DNA of 64,000 bases from contig OX359199.1 of the NCBI GenBank assembly GCA_947172415.1, positions 1,576,001-1,640,000 on the forward strand, in the 5' to 3' direction. A program made the position numbers and the translations under genes. Positions 25,401-38,300 of this stretch are shown here, piece by piece (the first letter of the stretch is position 1; each line of letters begins with the position of its first letter). The DNA is from Chondrosia reniformis. Its lineage: Eukaryota > Porifera > Demospongiae > Chondrillida > Chondrillidae. Below the pieces are notes generated by a model. The model saw nothing but the letters and a program-made list of their open reading frames with translations, did no database searches and had not been told where the DNA came from.

Positions 25401-27028
25401 CTTACCTCTCTCCTGTCCGTTTCTTACCTCTCTCCTGTCCGTTTCTTACCTCTCTCCTGTCCGTTTCTTACAGAAAGTCCATTAGTTGGACATGCAAAAG
25501 CCACAGAAGCCATTTACAGCCAAAGTCAGCTACCTCACTTGAGGAGAAGGAAAAGAGTAAAATCTCAGATCCCTCCACTCCTGGAATCTCCAGATCAAGG
25601 TATGAACATTATTACCAGCCAACAATTCACATGTAGTATATACATACATACTCTATACATGTATCATACTTTAACCCGTTTTGCACCAGTCACAACAATT
25701 TGACAATGTGTTATGTTATAGGCATGGTCAATAAGGGTCCTGTATCAGAACCTCGATCTCATCTTTTATCAATCAAAAGGATCACCGAATCTAAAGGGAG
25801 GGTTAGTTACATACCTCATGAGGTCTATATTTTATGGAGTAAGATATACATTACAGGGCCCATCAAAAGAAAAACCAGTTTTCATAAAGTTGCAAGTTCT
25901 CGGACCTAAAGATTTATTTGTTAGTTCCTTTGAAACTTTTGATTCATACGTACATGCAGCTTCACTCATTGGCTCCCATATATACCTAACATTCACACAC
26001 AATTTGATTTTTTATAACTTAATATCATGCATGACTAGTCTAATAATTTACTGCATATGTACTGGTTGAAACGGTTGTGGTTGAAACAAACTGGCACTCA
26101 AATATATGTCACCGTGTGCTGATAATTTCAGTTTAATTACTTCCTGTACTACAGGGTCTGTCCTCATTAGTGCACAATGAAGAGCCCAGTATTAGTCTGG
26201 TGAGTTTAGAAAGAGATATATCGTACTTGTACCTACGTACATGCATTCTCTATCACATGACTTTGTATAAACACATACACTGGATGTAAATCTCAGATAT
26301 GTAGCCATGACAGTTAATATTATAGATTATAGTCCCATTTTAGAAACCTTTCTGGACTTGGAGGAGTTCAAATTTGAACTTAATGTAGATCTATATAGTG
26401 ATGTGAAATGACCTGCATGCCAGTACATACTGTATCTATTATAACTACCTCATTATAACACCTAAAGATCAAAGCATATTATAATGCATATCATATAGCA
26501 CACACAAAAGTACCCCATGCACTCTAAAGGTGCTGAGCACAAGGCAGATTTTCTCTGTTCCATTCTAGATCTACTGTACTTTGTCATTCTCTTATACCTC
26601 ACCTTGTAGATCAGTAATGGCTGTGAATGCATTAAGGTATCAAAGGCTTTCTTTGTAAAACACACAGGAACACTTGATCTACTTAGATCAAAGGTATTGG
26701 ACGTATATACGTTTGATGTGTATTGCTTGAAATATATTGACTTCTGTTTTTATGCCTTTTGATTAGTATAACATGCTTAGAAATGTATACGTTTAGTTCT
26801 CCATAGGCCTTTTATATACTATAGAATGGATACATAAAGTATGCAATAAAGGATTACTCGTGTCTGAGCTATATATAGCTGAATATTTCTGATGTATAAT
26901 GTATTTAACATGTTCCTCATCAGGTACAGCGGTATCCAACACAGCAAGCCATGCTACAGAGAATCAGGGAACACTTTACTTGGAACATTTATAAAGAAAC
27001 ACTCTTAGGTCAAACCAGGAGACATTGA
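22437..27028 (+). CDS. Cyclic-nucleotide-binding-domain protein, CNBD2-like
   Basis: Nineteen exons with continuous phase: 22437-22439 (ATG only), 22512-22615, 22722-22899, 22971-23066, 23187-23275, 23417-23490, 23862-23876 (15 nt), 23926-23999, 24198-24281, 24700-24770, 24851-24928, 25025-25085, 25165-25234, 25474-25599, 25722-25801, 25857-25919, 26155-26199, 26610-26693, 26924-27028; 499 codons plus stop. The first cNMP domain reads GRVILKEGHPASGFYFLISG, then GVSFGEIAILHRSKRTTTCV. A second partial one has NQYIVKDSQKSEWIYIIVNG. In the first domain the cassette after FGEIAIL has HRSKRTTTC, where canonical cAMP binders have RAATV after the glutamate, so nucleotide binding is doubtful. Human CNBD2 has this layout and is implicated in sperm; a role here is unknown. 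The ATG-only exon is inferred from ATG followed directly by GTAATT. Confidence 0.85.
25293..25472 (+). repeat. 22-bp pyrimidine-rich minisatellite ending in a splice acceptor
   Basis: About eight copies of CTCTCTCCTGTCCGTTTCTT plus AC run directly up to the CAG acceptor of exon 25474-25599. Each unit ends in TTCTTAC, and only the last is followed by AG. The array therefore serves as a greatly expanded polypyrimidine tract. Confidence 0.92.
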
Positions 27029-27335
27029 TCCTAATACGGTTTTTATTTTTCAAATCAGTACTACTCAAATGTGACAATATAGAATTATTATAAATTGAGA
27101 AATTTAAAACATAATACAAATATCAGTTTAATTAGCTCAGTAGTAGCACAATATAATACATAACTATTAGCAAAAAATTAATTATAGAAACTGCAAAAAT
27201 GAACCACTGACAAAAAGAGCAATTCTATATAATATGCAAAACTATCCAATATGTATACAAAAGCTATGCCATAGACTTACAGCAAAGTTATTAGTAAAAA
27301 GTAGTGTACTAAGTACATCATCAGTCCTCGTGGAA
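27029..27335. other. Short convergent 3' intergenic space
   Basis: It separates the stop of the CNBD2-like gene (+) from the stop of the GPR155-like gene (-). AT-rich, with AATAAAAACC-type poly(A) signals on the minus strand near 27040-27050. The two 3' UTRs probably approach or overlap. Confidence 0.6.
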
Positions 27336-30300
27336 TTACTCAGAAATGAGGTTGCCATTAGGACTGGAGGTGTGGCCTTCTTCCAGACCATCTGTTTCTG
27401 ACACACCCGTAAACTGGTAAAAGAAGCTTGCATCATGAAAATAATGTTCATTGTGGACATGCTCAATAACCCTCCCAAGGAGGAGGGCGTTACCGTAGCT
27501 CACACCCTCTTGTCGGGTGGCTACTAGGTTTCTTATCAGCAGCCAATCAACAAGCTCAGCACCAGTAAACACATTGTTATATTTCTGTAAGTGGTATCTA
27601 TTGGGAATATATACATACAGAAGTAGTGATGGAAAAATAGGGGAACTTTAAGATTAGAAGCCGATCTTAAAGCATTGAGATATCATCATTAAACTCTGGA
27701 TATTACCCCTGCCCACTCATGTCCCCTGAGGAGCACAGACAGAAGTGGTGATATTACCCCTGCCCACTCATGTCCCTTGAGGAGCACAGATAGAAGTGGT
27801 GATATTACCCCTGCCCACTCATGTCCCCTGAGGAGCACAGACAGAAGTGGTGATATTACCCCTGCCCACTCATGTCCCCTGAGGAGCACAGATAGAAGTG
27901 GTGATATTACAATGTGACAGTGATAACAGTAACATTATCCAATGGGATCCAAATGCAAGCTAAACAAATTAGATAGGCTAGTGTATATAATCAGTAAATA
28001 TGTCATTTCATAGAATGCATGCTAGCTTGAGCTATAGGCTTTCCATAAGTCCAGATTCGATTTCTATTTTTCCTCAGTCATATATTTGATGTCAACTTTG
28101 TCTATAGGAAAATAGTGTTTTGGCTAATTCAAAGAGTCAGTATTATTATGGATATATGAACAAAATGTGAGAACCTTTCTACTGACATTCACAGCACCAC
28201 ATATACTTTTAAAATTGGTCAACCTACGTAAATAAAACTACAGTATCTGCTTACAACCCTCTGAACTTCCCTAGGTACACTTGCAGCTATGTGTACAAGG
28301 ATATTCAGAGTGAAGCTTGCAATGAATGTAGTACCTCTTGACAGATTCCAGTTCTTTTTGAGATACATCAAGGTGCTCCTGCTTAAAGGTATTACAAATG
28401 ACCCTGTTTTCAGGATCTAGGTCGTCATGTGACGGCAGGCTGACCTCCTCAATGGCATAAAACAAACTTCTAAGTCTACAAAAACAATGAATATCATTAT
28501 CATAAATCCCAAAGAATCAGACTTAAAAATTCCATTTTATTATAACCAAATAAAGACATTATAAATTATAGGGTTTTACCCATGCCATATATATAATTTA
28601 AGAAGGATAAGAGATGAGCATACTATTCAAATGGCTCATAACATATTGTAACTTTGGATTTACACCCAACACCTCTCTGGTCATATCTGCTGACAAAGCA
28701 AAACTACGTAGTATGGGAAATACTGTAAGCTCTTAATATATCTTCAATAAATCCTACATCCTTATAGTAAGGATTTCAAGTAATAGTGACTATTCTGGGT
28801 GGTTAATTTCCTAAAGGTATTCCTAAATATCCTCTACCTATATAAGTGTAAGTTGTACAATTCAGATATATATACGTATATATACATGTACACCTAAAAT
28901 AATTATCAAGGACAAACATGTGTGTGCGTAATGTAATCATTGAAATTGGGTAGATACATTTCAATAAAACTACCATGTACGTACATATCACCAAGCTCAC
29001 TTGCCAACCAAGTACATAATGAACCAGTGCTTCTGGAGACCAAATATAGTTAGAATGAAAAAGCCCTACATGCAATAAGAAATATCACAAGTAGGTTGAG
29101 GAGGTATATGTATTCCAGTACTCTGCACAATGCAATGGATCCTACCCTCACCTGCCCATGGGTAATAACAATTGCCAAAATTGTGACAAACATGTAGATA
29201 CCGTTCACCACATCATTGTGGCTTACAATCCACAGTGAAAAGACAGCACTCTAAGAAGGAGAGAAGGAGAAAATGCTTAATAAGAGATGTAACATGCTAA
29301 CAACACTAACAAGTATAGCCAGCAACATATCATGTGCAAACAGTTAACTCACAAATATAAGAGAAGCTATAAGAATCAAAAATAGAATTGTAAGCCTCAT
29401 GTTCTGACTTTCATCAAGTTTCATTCCATCAAATTGGTCAAGATTTCCAGTGCGTTTGGTAGTATTACTCACCAGCGGAGCATTCTCACTGGAAAAATAA
29501 GATTTTATGGTATATCTAGCAGTGCTCCAGGAAATATATATATGTAAATATGTACAAAGATGTAGTCAATTGTGACCCCACCCCACGGGCCAGGGGTAGC
29601 ACTGCTGATGACCAAGTTTCTGCTGGTATTTGTGGACATGCACAAGTACTATAGCAAACATGATATTAGAAATCCTTTTAAAAGAATAATAGCTGTCATT
29701 ATTTCTCTTGGCAATAAAATATTGATCGGATCACAAGTCTAGACATTTGCTTACATATATATGTACATATATGTACCTGATATCTATCTCATCACTATCG
29801 TTCAAGGACGGACTTTCAGGACTCATAGGTTTATGCTCTTCACTTGATGCAACTGTTGAAGAAAGTGGAGTGCTTTTAGAAATGGTTTCATCATTCACAT
29901 TGGCTAATTGCTTCTTTCTCTTTCTGGCTGCAAGTATTCCATTGATTGTAAGGAACAGCACAGAGAGCACCAGAGAAGGTACGGTCACAAGGCTCTCTAA
30001 AATGAGCTGTTGGAGTAAAACACATACATGCTATAAATGTACAGAAGTGATAATCAAACCACAAGTAATGGTAATCAGTCTCAAACATCATGAAGAGGGG
30101 AAAACACAAAGAAAAAAATTGCCTGGAATTGAACCCAGGACAGCTGGTTATGACCACCAGTTGCTCTGGCAATGAACTACAACTGCCACAGCAATGCCTC
30201 CCCCTTATCAGTTTGTTCTGATAAGAGAATCACCACTAATTAGTAAATGACACTACCTAGTTAGGGGGGGACATGATCAAGATTGTGTATACTCAGTCTC

Positions 30301-33300
30301 ATAACAAAATGTTTGCACATACCTTACATGCATACAGACAATAGGATATTACATATGTACACATTCTTGGAGTTAAAAATATAAAATTGCAGTGATAAAT
30401 TATGGTAAGTTGAATCATCATTCGCAGAGACACTATTACTGCTGATTAACAGAAATACAATACCTGTGGGTTGCCAAGAAGTAGGGTTGCATTGATGTGT
30501 TCCGTATGCGAAACTGACACCTGAAGACCACAGACAACGGCAAGCGACACAGCACCAAGAGCAGAGAGCCTTTAGAATGCAACAAAACACTAATCAGATG
30601 AGGGGGGCAATTGGGTGCAACTTAGTAATTACTAATCACTCTAGAAACTGTACAGATACTATTACAGTGACACATGCATAAATTAAAGTGATAATCAAAC
30701 CACAAGTAATCATTTTCAAACATTATGACAGAAGCAATTGCTGTGAATTAAACCCAGGACAGCTGGTTATGATTACCAGTGCTCCTCCACTGTGCTAAAA
30801 TTGCCACAGCAAGTAAGTATGCATGCTATATAGATAGTGGCGAGGATAATATACAAACAATATAGAAGCTGTCCTATTCAATTAAGAGCAAAGGGATGCC
30901 GAATGTGTTATACCCCCAGGCAGATGTCATGAAAGGTATCCAAAACCATTCTGCCACTTTGGAGCCCCAGGTTTGGTTGATAAAATAGAGAATGATGATC
31001 CAAGCACTCCATAGCTTGTAGCTTAGCAAACCAATCATATATAAGGAAAATGAGAATAGCCTCCATCCCTCATCATTGCTAGTTCCAAGAATACCAAAGG
31101 TCCCAATGTTAATGAGCATCTACACATAGCAAAGAAGACAGAATGTGATTATCAGGTGACAGGAACATACACACATACAGCACCCCTTCCTATTCACTGG
31201 AAATACGACAGATTACAGTGAGAACAAGGAGTGCTAGTTTATGTACAATTATCATAGGAATTGAGTTTAAGTGACGGTTTGAATTATTAATCATTCATTT
31301 GCATAAATAAACTAAATTTTAATTTCAATATAACATGTTAAATGTATGTGTTTGCTTCTGATAGTAAAATCAATGAAGATAGGGTTTTTACTGTATGTGT
31401 ATATACTATACATATGAAAAGGGGAGTTTATAACACGTAAGCCTGTGCTGTAGAGTAGTAGTAAAGTAGACAATTGTCACTTTGTTGGTTGGCGTAATAT
31501 TCAGTGGTGTTTATTATTCTCATACTATACATATGTATATTACCTTCAATAATTCACCAGTAAAGGAAACAGTGTGCATTATGTACAGCAGCATATACGT
31601 ACGTATAAAGGTGCTTTGGATCATTTCAATGTGAAATAATGAAAATAATTTTGATAATTAACCTTCCACTTACCTGTGCTGCAATCATATGAAGGACGAC
31701 TACATGCAAACGAGATTTGTAACGTCTGGCCATCATAAACAAAAGGAATACAATTACCTACACAATACAGAGTTTCAGGACATGTACATAATAACATTCA
31801 GGATATGATTGACTTGTATATGGTCATGTGTCTTTTGCATGGTCATGTGACTTGCATATGGTCATGTGACTAGTGTATGGTCATGTGACTTGTATATGGT
31901 CATGTGACTTGTATATGGTCATGTGACTTGTGTATGGTCCAGGTGACTTGTATATGGTTATGTGAATTATGTATGGTCATGTGATTAGTACACCAATATG
32001 AAGTGATTATGGATACAAATCTACAAGTGTGTGTGTGTGAATACATACTTGCCAACTTAGAGCATAATCTATTAAATATCCAAAAGGAACAGTAAATACA
32101 CTACTAGAGACATGTAATGTCTTCATCTCAACTCACACATCCAACAATGGAAAAAGTAGAGACATCGACTTCAGTCTGATAAACAATCTCTCTATAGTCA
32201 GTTTGGTTGACCATACTGATAACAGCTACCCTAGCTGAGGTGTACATAAGTGGAGCTGATACAAATGTCCCCAATACCATTGCCGAGGCAGTCTACACAG
32301 AGAGTAAAAACAAAGCAGTAGACCAAGAAAGCTTCATTATAACTGAATTTTCCTAGCTTCATTGCTTAAAATGCTAGGGTGAAATGTCTGACTAGAGAAT
32401 TAATGAGTATCTTTGAACAAAAATTGCTGAAACATGTACTATCAAGAAGAAACACATCTTCAAAAATGATAGAAGAATACTTATGCTAACTTACCATATA
32501 TACATAGATATATATATATACAGTATAGTTTGACCTTCCTAAAATTGAATTTGTACTGCATAATGTACGCATATAATATACGATTGAAAGCATGTTTATT
32601 TGAAATAGAGTATAATCCGCATGTGTTTGTTTAAACACTTTCACATAGACTGAATATATGCTATGAATGGAAGGATCTCAGAAACTACTAACTACTTCAA
32701 ACAGAAACAATGAATCACAAATATTTAAATGGAAAATAAATCAGTTTCATATTCAATTCAAAACATGACTATCAACTCTCTAAACCAGAAAATTGCCAAA
32801 AATACAAATACCTGTCAATATTTCTGGCTGTGTACATGAATACAGTGAAACAAACTTACTATAGCTGTACCAATTTCATAGCTGCTAGAGAAGACAAACA
32901 CGCTAGGAGCTGTGGGGATAATGCCGTATTGGAATCCAAATGTAACAATGTTGTCATGTTCCCCAAATCCTTTTAGTATCAGTGCCGCAACAAATGGAAG
33001 AAATATGCTTTAAAAATAAAAACAAGTGAACATGTCATCACTGATTTGAACTGATTTCATGTAATAGAAAGAAAGTTAGTTCTATACTGATGACATACGG
33101 CAGACATTTATGATGCACTTACGATTTCATAGCAACCAGAAGGAGAGCAACTACAAGAACATTTCCGCCAATGTGCTTCAATTTTCCAACTAGGGACATT
33201 CCCAGGGAAAAAAGTGCCAGCGGTGCAAAAGCTCCACCAAGCAATTTCAAGAAATTGGACAGCCAAAACGGTAGGTTCCCTTCAGTGGACGATACTCCCT

Positions 33301-34600
33301 TATTGATGCCATACACAATGATAACATTAACAATTATACCAAGAATGGTCATGAATACTACTGGATTGAGGACTACTCCTGTAAATGTTTTACGTGTGAT
33401 TCTCCATAGAATATGCCTCTTTCCTTCTCTTTTCTTCTTCCTGCTGCTGTCAGCCTTAGACTGAGCTATTTGTTTCCCTGTTTCCATGAGGACAAATCCA
33501 ATTGGTATCAATACAATGACCGACATTGGTGCCAGGAGATAAATGTAATTGACATAGTCAAATCCATTTGGCCCAATGATATGCTTTGCCTCCCCATCCT
33601 CGTACGTGGTGTAGATGGCTTGCACTAAGGACATTGGACAAAATATTTACAAAATAACTTCTAAGGGTTGGTTATAGCTTCATCAGGGATATATCTAGAA
33701 ATACGTAATGGGAGTGCTAGGTTGTCAGGAGTACAACAGAGGATATGAGGTAGTTTTTCTAGCACCAATAATATGTTTATCACCATCCTTTCAATTTCAC
33801 TTTGAGGAGGGCTCCCATGTGCAGGTAGGCCTATTTCTGTGCTTACAAAAGTACAGTACATAAAATGGTTACCGAGGGCCAAACATGCCATATTCAGTGG
33901 AAATTTAGATTTATTCTCTCATGCTACCTGAATCAGCCTAGCATGGTATAATACAGTATAGATATTACAGTTATGAGCCATTTAGGCTATATAGGATGAG
34001 AATGATAATACTACAGTAAACCAAGTATGCTAGAGAATTCGAAGTGCTAATTGCTATACGGTACCTCATTAAACACACTTTTGAGCCGGCTCTCTAGAAG
34101 TTAAAGCCATATTAAAGAGAGTAATTGAGATATATACATGAAAAATGATTCTAAACTTTAATAAATTGTTATTTCTGTATAGAAGATTACGTCTCAATTA
34201 CCGCAACACCTAATTCACTGCAATATTGTGTTGGATTAGACTTACGGATGGGCAATCCAAGAGCAAGATCGTTTGACGTCGTAGCAACTATAGCGTACAA
34301 ACCGGCATATCCCGGATTAAATGGTCTCTTCAGAATAAACGTAAAGATTGCAACAAGTACAAACACGCCAAACTTGGCCAATAAGACTCCGCCTAGGAAG
34401 TACCAGTCGATGTCTGATAGATTGATGTTCGCCATGCTGAGGAAGAGAAGGGATGGTAGAGCCAGTTTCCCGACGAATGCTCCAAGACTTTTCGATTCCT
34501 CTGGACGAATGATCTTGAGACGTCCGAATACATAACCCAAACCTATCACTACAAAGACTTGTCCAATTGCTGGAAACAGCCCATCCAAAGACTCACTCAT
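27336..34600 (-). CDS. GPR155/LYCHOS-type protein: PIN-like transporter, GPCR-like bundle, DEP domain
   Basis: Thirteen phase-consistent minus-strand exons, 5' to 3': 34246-34600, 33123-33624, 32860-33007, 32137-32292, 31674-31757, 30914-31119, 30464-30569, 29777-30006, 29353-29488, 29152-29250, 29001-29065, 28335-28475, 27336-27597. The start MSESLDGLFPAIGQVFVVIG opens a membrane-transport (PIN/auxin-carrier-like) domain (LALPSLLFLSMANINLSDID, ALFSLGMSLVGKL, GFQYGIIPTAPSVFVF). Then come about seven further hydrophobic segments with WILxFINQTWG-like content, and a C-terminal DEP domain (FTGAELVDWLLIRNLV, then HYFHDASFFYQF). Human GPR155 (LYCHOS) has this order, lies on lysosomes, senses cholesterol and relays it to mTORC1 through GATOR1. 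The sponge-like protein keeps the architecture; sterol sensing here is inferred. The DEP exon acceptor at 27597 was preferred over one 13 nt downstream because only it keeps the phase. Confidence 0.93.
27628..27910. repeat. Dispersed element S, copy 2, with 51-bp tandem array
   Basis: After AAATAGGGGAACTTTAAGAT and TATCATCATTAAACTCTGGA, a unit starting TATTACCCCTGCCCACTCAT repeats at 27701, 27752, 27803 and 27854 (51-bp period, four copies, almost identical). The first unit and its left flank match the element at 16856-16910. Located in the last intron of the GPR155-like gene. Confidence 0.75.
30048..30198 (-). mobile_element. tRNA-derived SINE, copy 1
   Basis: Read on the minus strand it contains GGTTCAATTCCAGG, an excellent RNA polymerase III B box, preceded about 50 nt upstream by a tRNA-like GTGGCAGTTGTAGTTCATTG A-box region and an anticodon-stem-like CAACTGGTGGTCATAACCAG. 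The tail (toward 30048) is unrelated to tRNA. A second diverged copy lies at 30689-30812. Two copies sharing body and tail argue for a SINE, not a tRNA gene. Confidence 0.75.
30689..30812 (-). mobile_element. tRNA-derived SINE, copy 2
   Basis: Shares GTGATAATCAAACCACAAGT with copy 1 at its tail and AACCCAGGACAGCTGGTTAT in its tRNA-like head. Its B box on the minus strand is GGTTTAATTC, with one change from copy 1, and it is shorter overall. It lies in the neighbouring intron of the GPR155-like gene, in the same orientation as copy 1. Confidence 0.75.
31803..31990 (+). repeat. About 19-bp minisatellite in an intron
   Basis: Around nine units of the type TATGGTCATGTGACTTG, with drift at both ends, in the intron between exons 31674-31757 and 32137-32292. 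Confidence 0.85.
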
Positions 34601-35377
34601 AATATTATTTGCCTCAACGTAATTACTTCCGGACCCACCCCTCCCCCGATTCTGTATGATCTACATATATATTACATACAACTAATTCTGGATGCATATA
34701 TATAAACATTCATGCGCATCAATCTATCCTACCTCTTTATAAAAGATATTTAAAATTTAAGTGGCATAGTCATACAGAGTCTATATAATATACTATGTAA
34801 TACATTGTCTATTTAATATTCAAACATAGGGCAGACTAAGATAGATATAAGTATATCTACTTAGGCCCATTGCATGTACAGTGCAACTGGTACAGTGATA
34901 CAGTGAAAGAGGAAGAATCATGGCTGGGTCTAGATCTGCGCATGCATACTAGATCCCTAATTATAACTGCAGCATATATACAGTACTATATAGTAGCAAC
35001 CACCTTTCACAGACAAGTGGAGATATGACCAATCAATTCCCTATATTGCATTGGTCTAATCTGCAGCTGAATTTGAATACTGTTATATATCCAGATTGCA
35101 CATGATAATGACTAATTATAATTAATGCAACTGCAAGTTATTGAGAGATAGTTCTCCATGTCCTGCATGGGTATATAGCCTACCAGATCTATAGAGTTCT
35201 CACACTTATAAAGATACAATATTCAAACATTCTTAAGCAACTCTCATAGGGAGTAGTGTAGTATACAAGTGCCCTTATAAATAAGCTTTGAATAATTGTC
35301 AATGATCTTTTTCTACAAATCTTGATAGTTACATTATATATGTAAAGTTACACAAATAAGAGTTTTAACCACTACAA
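34601..35377. other. Intergenic, AT-rich; promoter side of the GPR155-like gene
   Basis: No open frame or repeat stands out. The 80 bp next to the GPR155-like start codon contain a short GC-richer patch (CCCACCCCTCCCCCGATTCT near 34634), the only candidate core-promoter signal I see. The far side is the 3' flank of the CHAT gene. Confidence 0.4.
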
Positions 35378-38300
35378 TTACAGCTCTAAAATGTTGTTGA
35401 ATGTTTTCACAAGGCAATCTTCATAATATGACAAGTATCCCAAATTAGAATCTTGTAGAGTCTGTATACGGTTCTGCAGTACAGTATCAATAACATTCTG
35501 TATGAAATCTCTATCAGTTTCATCCAGGTCACTAGTGAGAATTCTTGCTACAAAATCTGGAATATACAGCAGCTTAACTGGCAAAGGATCACTCAGTGGA
35601 AAAAGAACAGGAGACGGATACTCCAGGAGTAATCGTAGCTTTTTCAGCTTCTCTACAATGGTAAAGCCTCCTTTGCTTTCTGGAAAGGCACCACTAATAC
35701 AATTAGCCAAGGAAGTAACCATTGTATCAGGAAAAGACAAGGTTGCTTCAGAATTTCTATTAGGATATAGGCTGATGTAAGACAGCACTTCCAATAAAAA
35801 CCGCTCGTAAGTAAGCAATTTGTGAGTGAGGAAGTTAGACCACATAACATGCAAACATTTGCTTTGAACATCCATTTTAGGGTCACTTGGCTGACAGGGT
35901 TTGCCTTGTTGAGGACTCTCAGCTCGCTTAGCAAATGAAAATGGGGCTTTCTTTGATGATTTTTTAGTCGATGTCTGCTTGGTATCAATTTTGATAGGCG
36001 CTTGAGTATTGGGAGCATCATCTACACATGTTTCATAATAGGCCAGTTTTTGCATTTGGATAATCTCGTCGGCTAGCCTTCTCAAGCTAAAACTACCTTC
36101 CTCCCCTTTGCTGGAACCTAGCATACCTTGCAAGACATTAACTAACACAGCATTCCCAGAACAGAACTTGCTTATGACCTCAAAAGCCTCCACATCTTGT
36201 GAATAAGGGGAGAAATCGTCTACTGATAGGAGAAGGGAATAGGCCATTCTTTGAGTTGCACTGTATGTATCCAAGTAACCAACCTCAACCTTGGAACACC
36301 CCCTAAGTATCTTTGCATCAACTTTCCTGACAAAAGAGTCATTTTGAAGCATCTGGTGGTCACTAATAACAATAATATCAGTATGAGCTTGACGGATATC
36401 AGGTATCCTAGCAACAATGGCATCCAGGTCACTGGGATGGTCCAGAATAACCAGTTTGTGGTGGCATTGTAATAGCTTGCCAATGGATGATTCCAGAAAT
36501 TTTGATCGTCTCACTGGCTTGCCAGGCTCCATTGGAGGTGCCTTCTGAAGCTCTGGATGTAACCTGCTTATGTACTCCACAGTCTTAATTGAGGCATCCA
36601 AGGTTTCTGGTGTTGCACAGTTGTACCAACACACTCCAGCTGGATAATATTGAAAGTGCTTGTGAATAAAGTCGCGAACAGCTTCAGAAGGATCATGGCC
36701 GCTCATTCCACAAACAAGCTATATAGAAAAAAATGAATGCATCATCACAACTATATAAACACATACAACTGTTTATGGCCTGTAAAGTTTGATAAATTAA
36801 ATACACAAGATCCACAGAATTCTCCATAGTCTTAAAGGAGTAATCAAAATGTAGGGACAGAAGGAAAGGACACAGTGATGTATGGTGCATCTACGTATGT
36901 ATCTTGCACTGCCTCACCACAACATCCCTGGGTGGCTCCCTGTCCTGTCGAAAGATGGAAAATTCAATTTCTCCTACCATCTTTAGCCTTGGGAACGGGG
37001 AACTCCCACCAAGCAATTTGTCAACCTTGGCAGAACTGCAGGTCTGATCGTAATTGATTGTGATATTTCGACCTATTAATTGAAACCCGCCCCAGTGCAC
37101 ATGTTGTGTCAGGCTCTTGATGCATCTGACCCCCATTGAGCTCTTCTGGAGGGCCACTGAGGTAGGAATGCTGTCATGAGAGAGAAATCTGTAAAACAGC
37201 TCCATGAAAATGCTTGCACTCTTGTCGGGCACTCTAACGAGGGAGAGCAGCACTGACTGAGCTCCAGCGGCAAGGAAGGATTGTGCAATGGAGTGGACCT
37301 CTTCACCTATAATCTGCCCACGTCCGGAATCACAGGCTGACAAGACAACCAGAGCTGCATTAACATCAAGATTTCTAATTTCTTCACTAAACAATAATGC
37401 TTCCTTTGCTTCTACAGTAGAATTGCTGAATCGCGTAGTTGAGGGAGTGCTTGAGGAAAAGGCTAAATAACCATGGATACTGGACCCATGGGTGGCAATA
37501 TGGACAATATTTGCTGACTGCAGGCGATAAACAATGCTTTGTTTAGTTGCATGCTCTCTCAATAAAGGAGTGGTTTCCAGAATGTGAGCTACTTTAATAG
37601 CTTCCTCCTCAGCATGGGGAAGGCGACCAAGTGAGATCTCCCTACCATTGTGAACTACCCTTGGGATGGCTGGGTTTCCTACTACTAGAAATCTCTCAGC
37701 AGATGGCAGCATGATTTGGCAAAGTGGAGTACTGTTGATAATACCCATGATTAGAATTGAGGGGAAGAGTCTAATACGGTAGCGGTCCCCTAGGAATTCT
37801 CCTGCCTCGTACTGCAACATAGCCCATGGCAGAAGATGAGTAGCCTTGTCAGGAATAATAACAATATCTCGAGCAGCAGGTGCCTTTTCTTCAATTATTT
37901 GCACAAACTTTTTGGCAAATTCTCTAAACAAAAGGCAAAGTGGTGTTTCCTTAGCTTCTAATGAAATGGGTTGAAACAAATCAATCTCATTCTGATTAAG
38001 GAATTCAATCAAATCTTTTGTAACATAATCTTCAAATTTGGTCTCCTTGCCCCTTAAATCATTGAAAAGGTGATTTGGAAGAGGAATCCTGAGGAAATGG
38101 TGAATAACTCCCTCTCCTTTTTCAAGAGAACTTGGAAATAGAATGTGAACTATCATGGAAGACGCAATGCTACTAAGCACAACCACTATTGAATTTTCCT
38201 TTTGAACAAACTTTTTAATTCCCTCCAAATTCAATGGTTTGACGATTGATTGTAAGCTTAAATCATGCGATTTATTTTTCTGCTCAATTATCCCACCCAA

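Noticed and set aside
30100-30175. Functional tRNA gene on the minus strand
   Set aside because: B box is good but the acceptor stem does not pair and a second diverged copy with the same tail exists, which fits a SINE.
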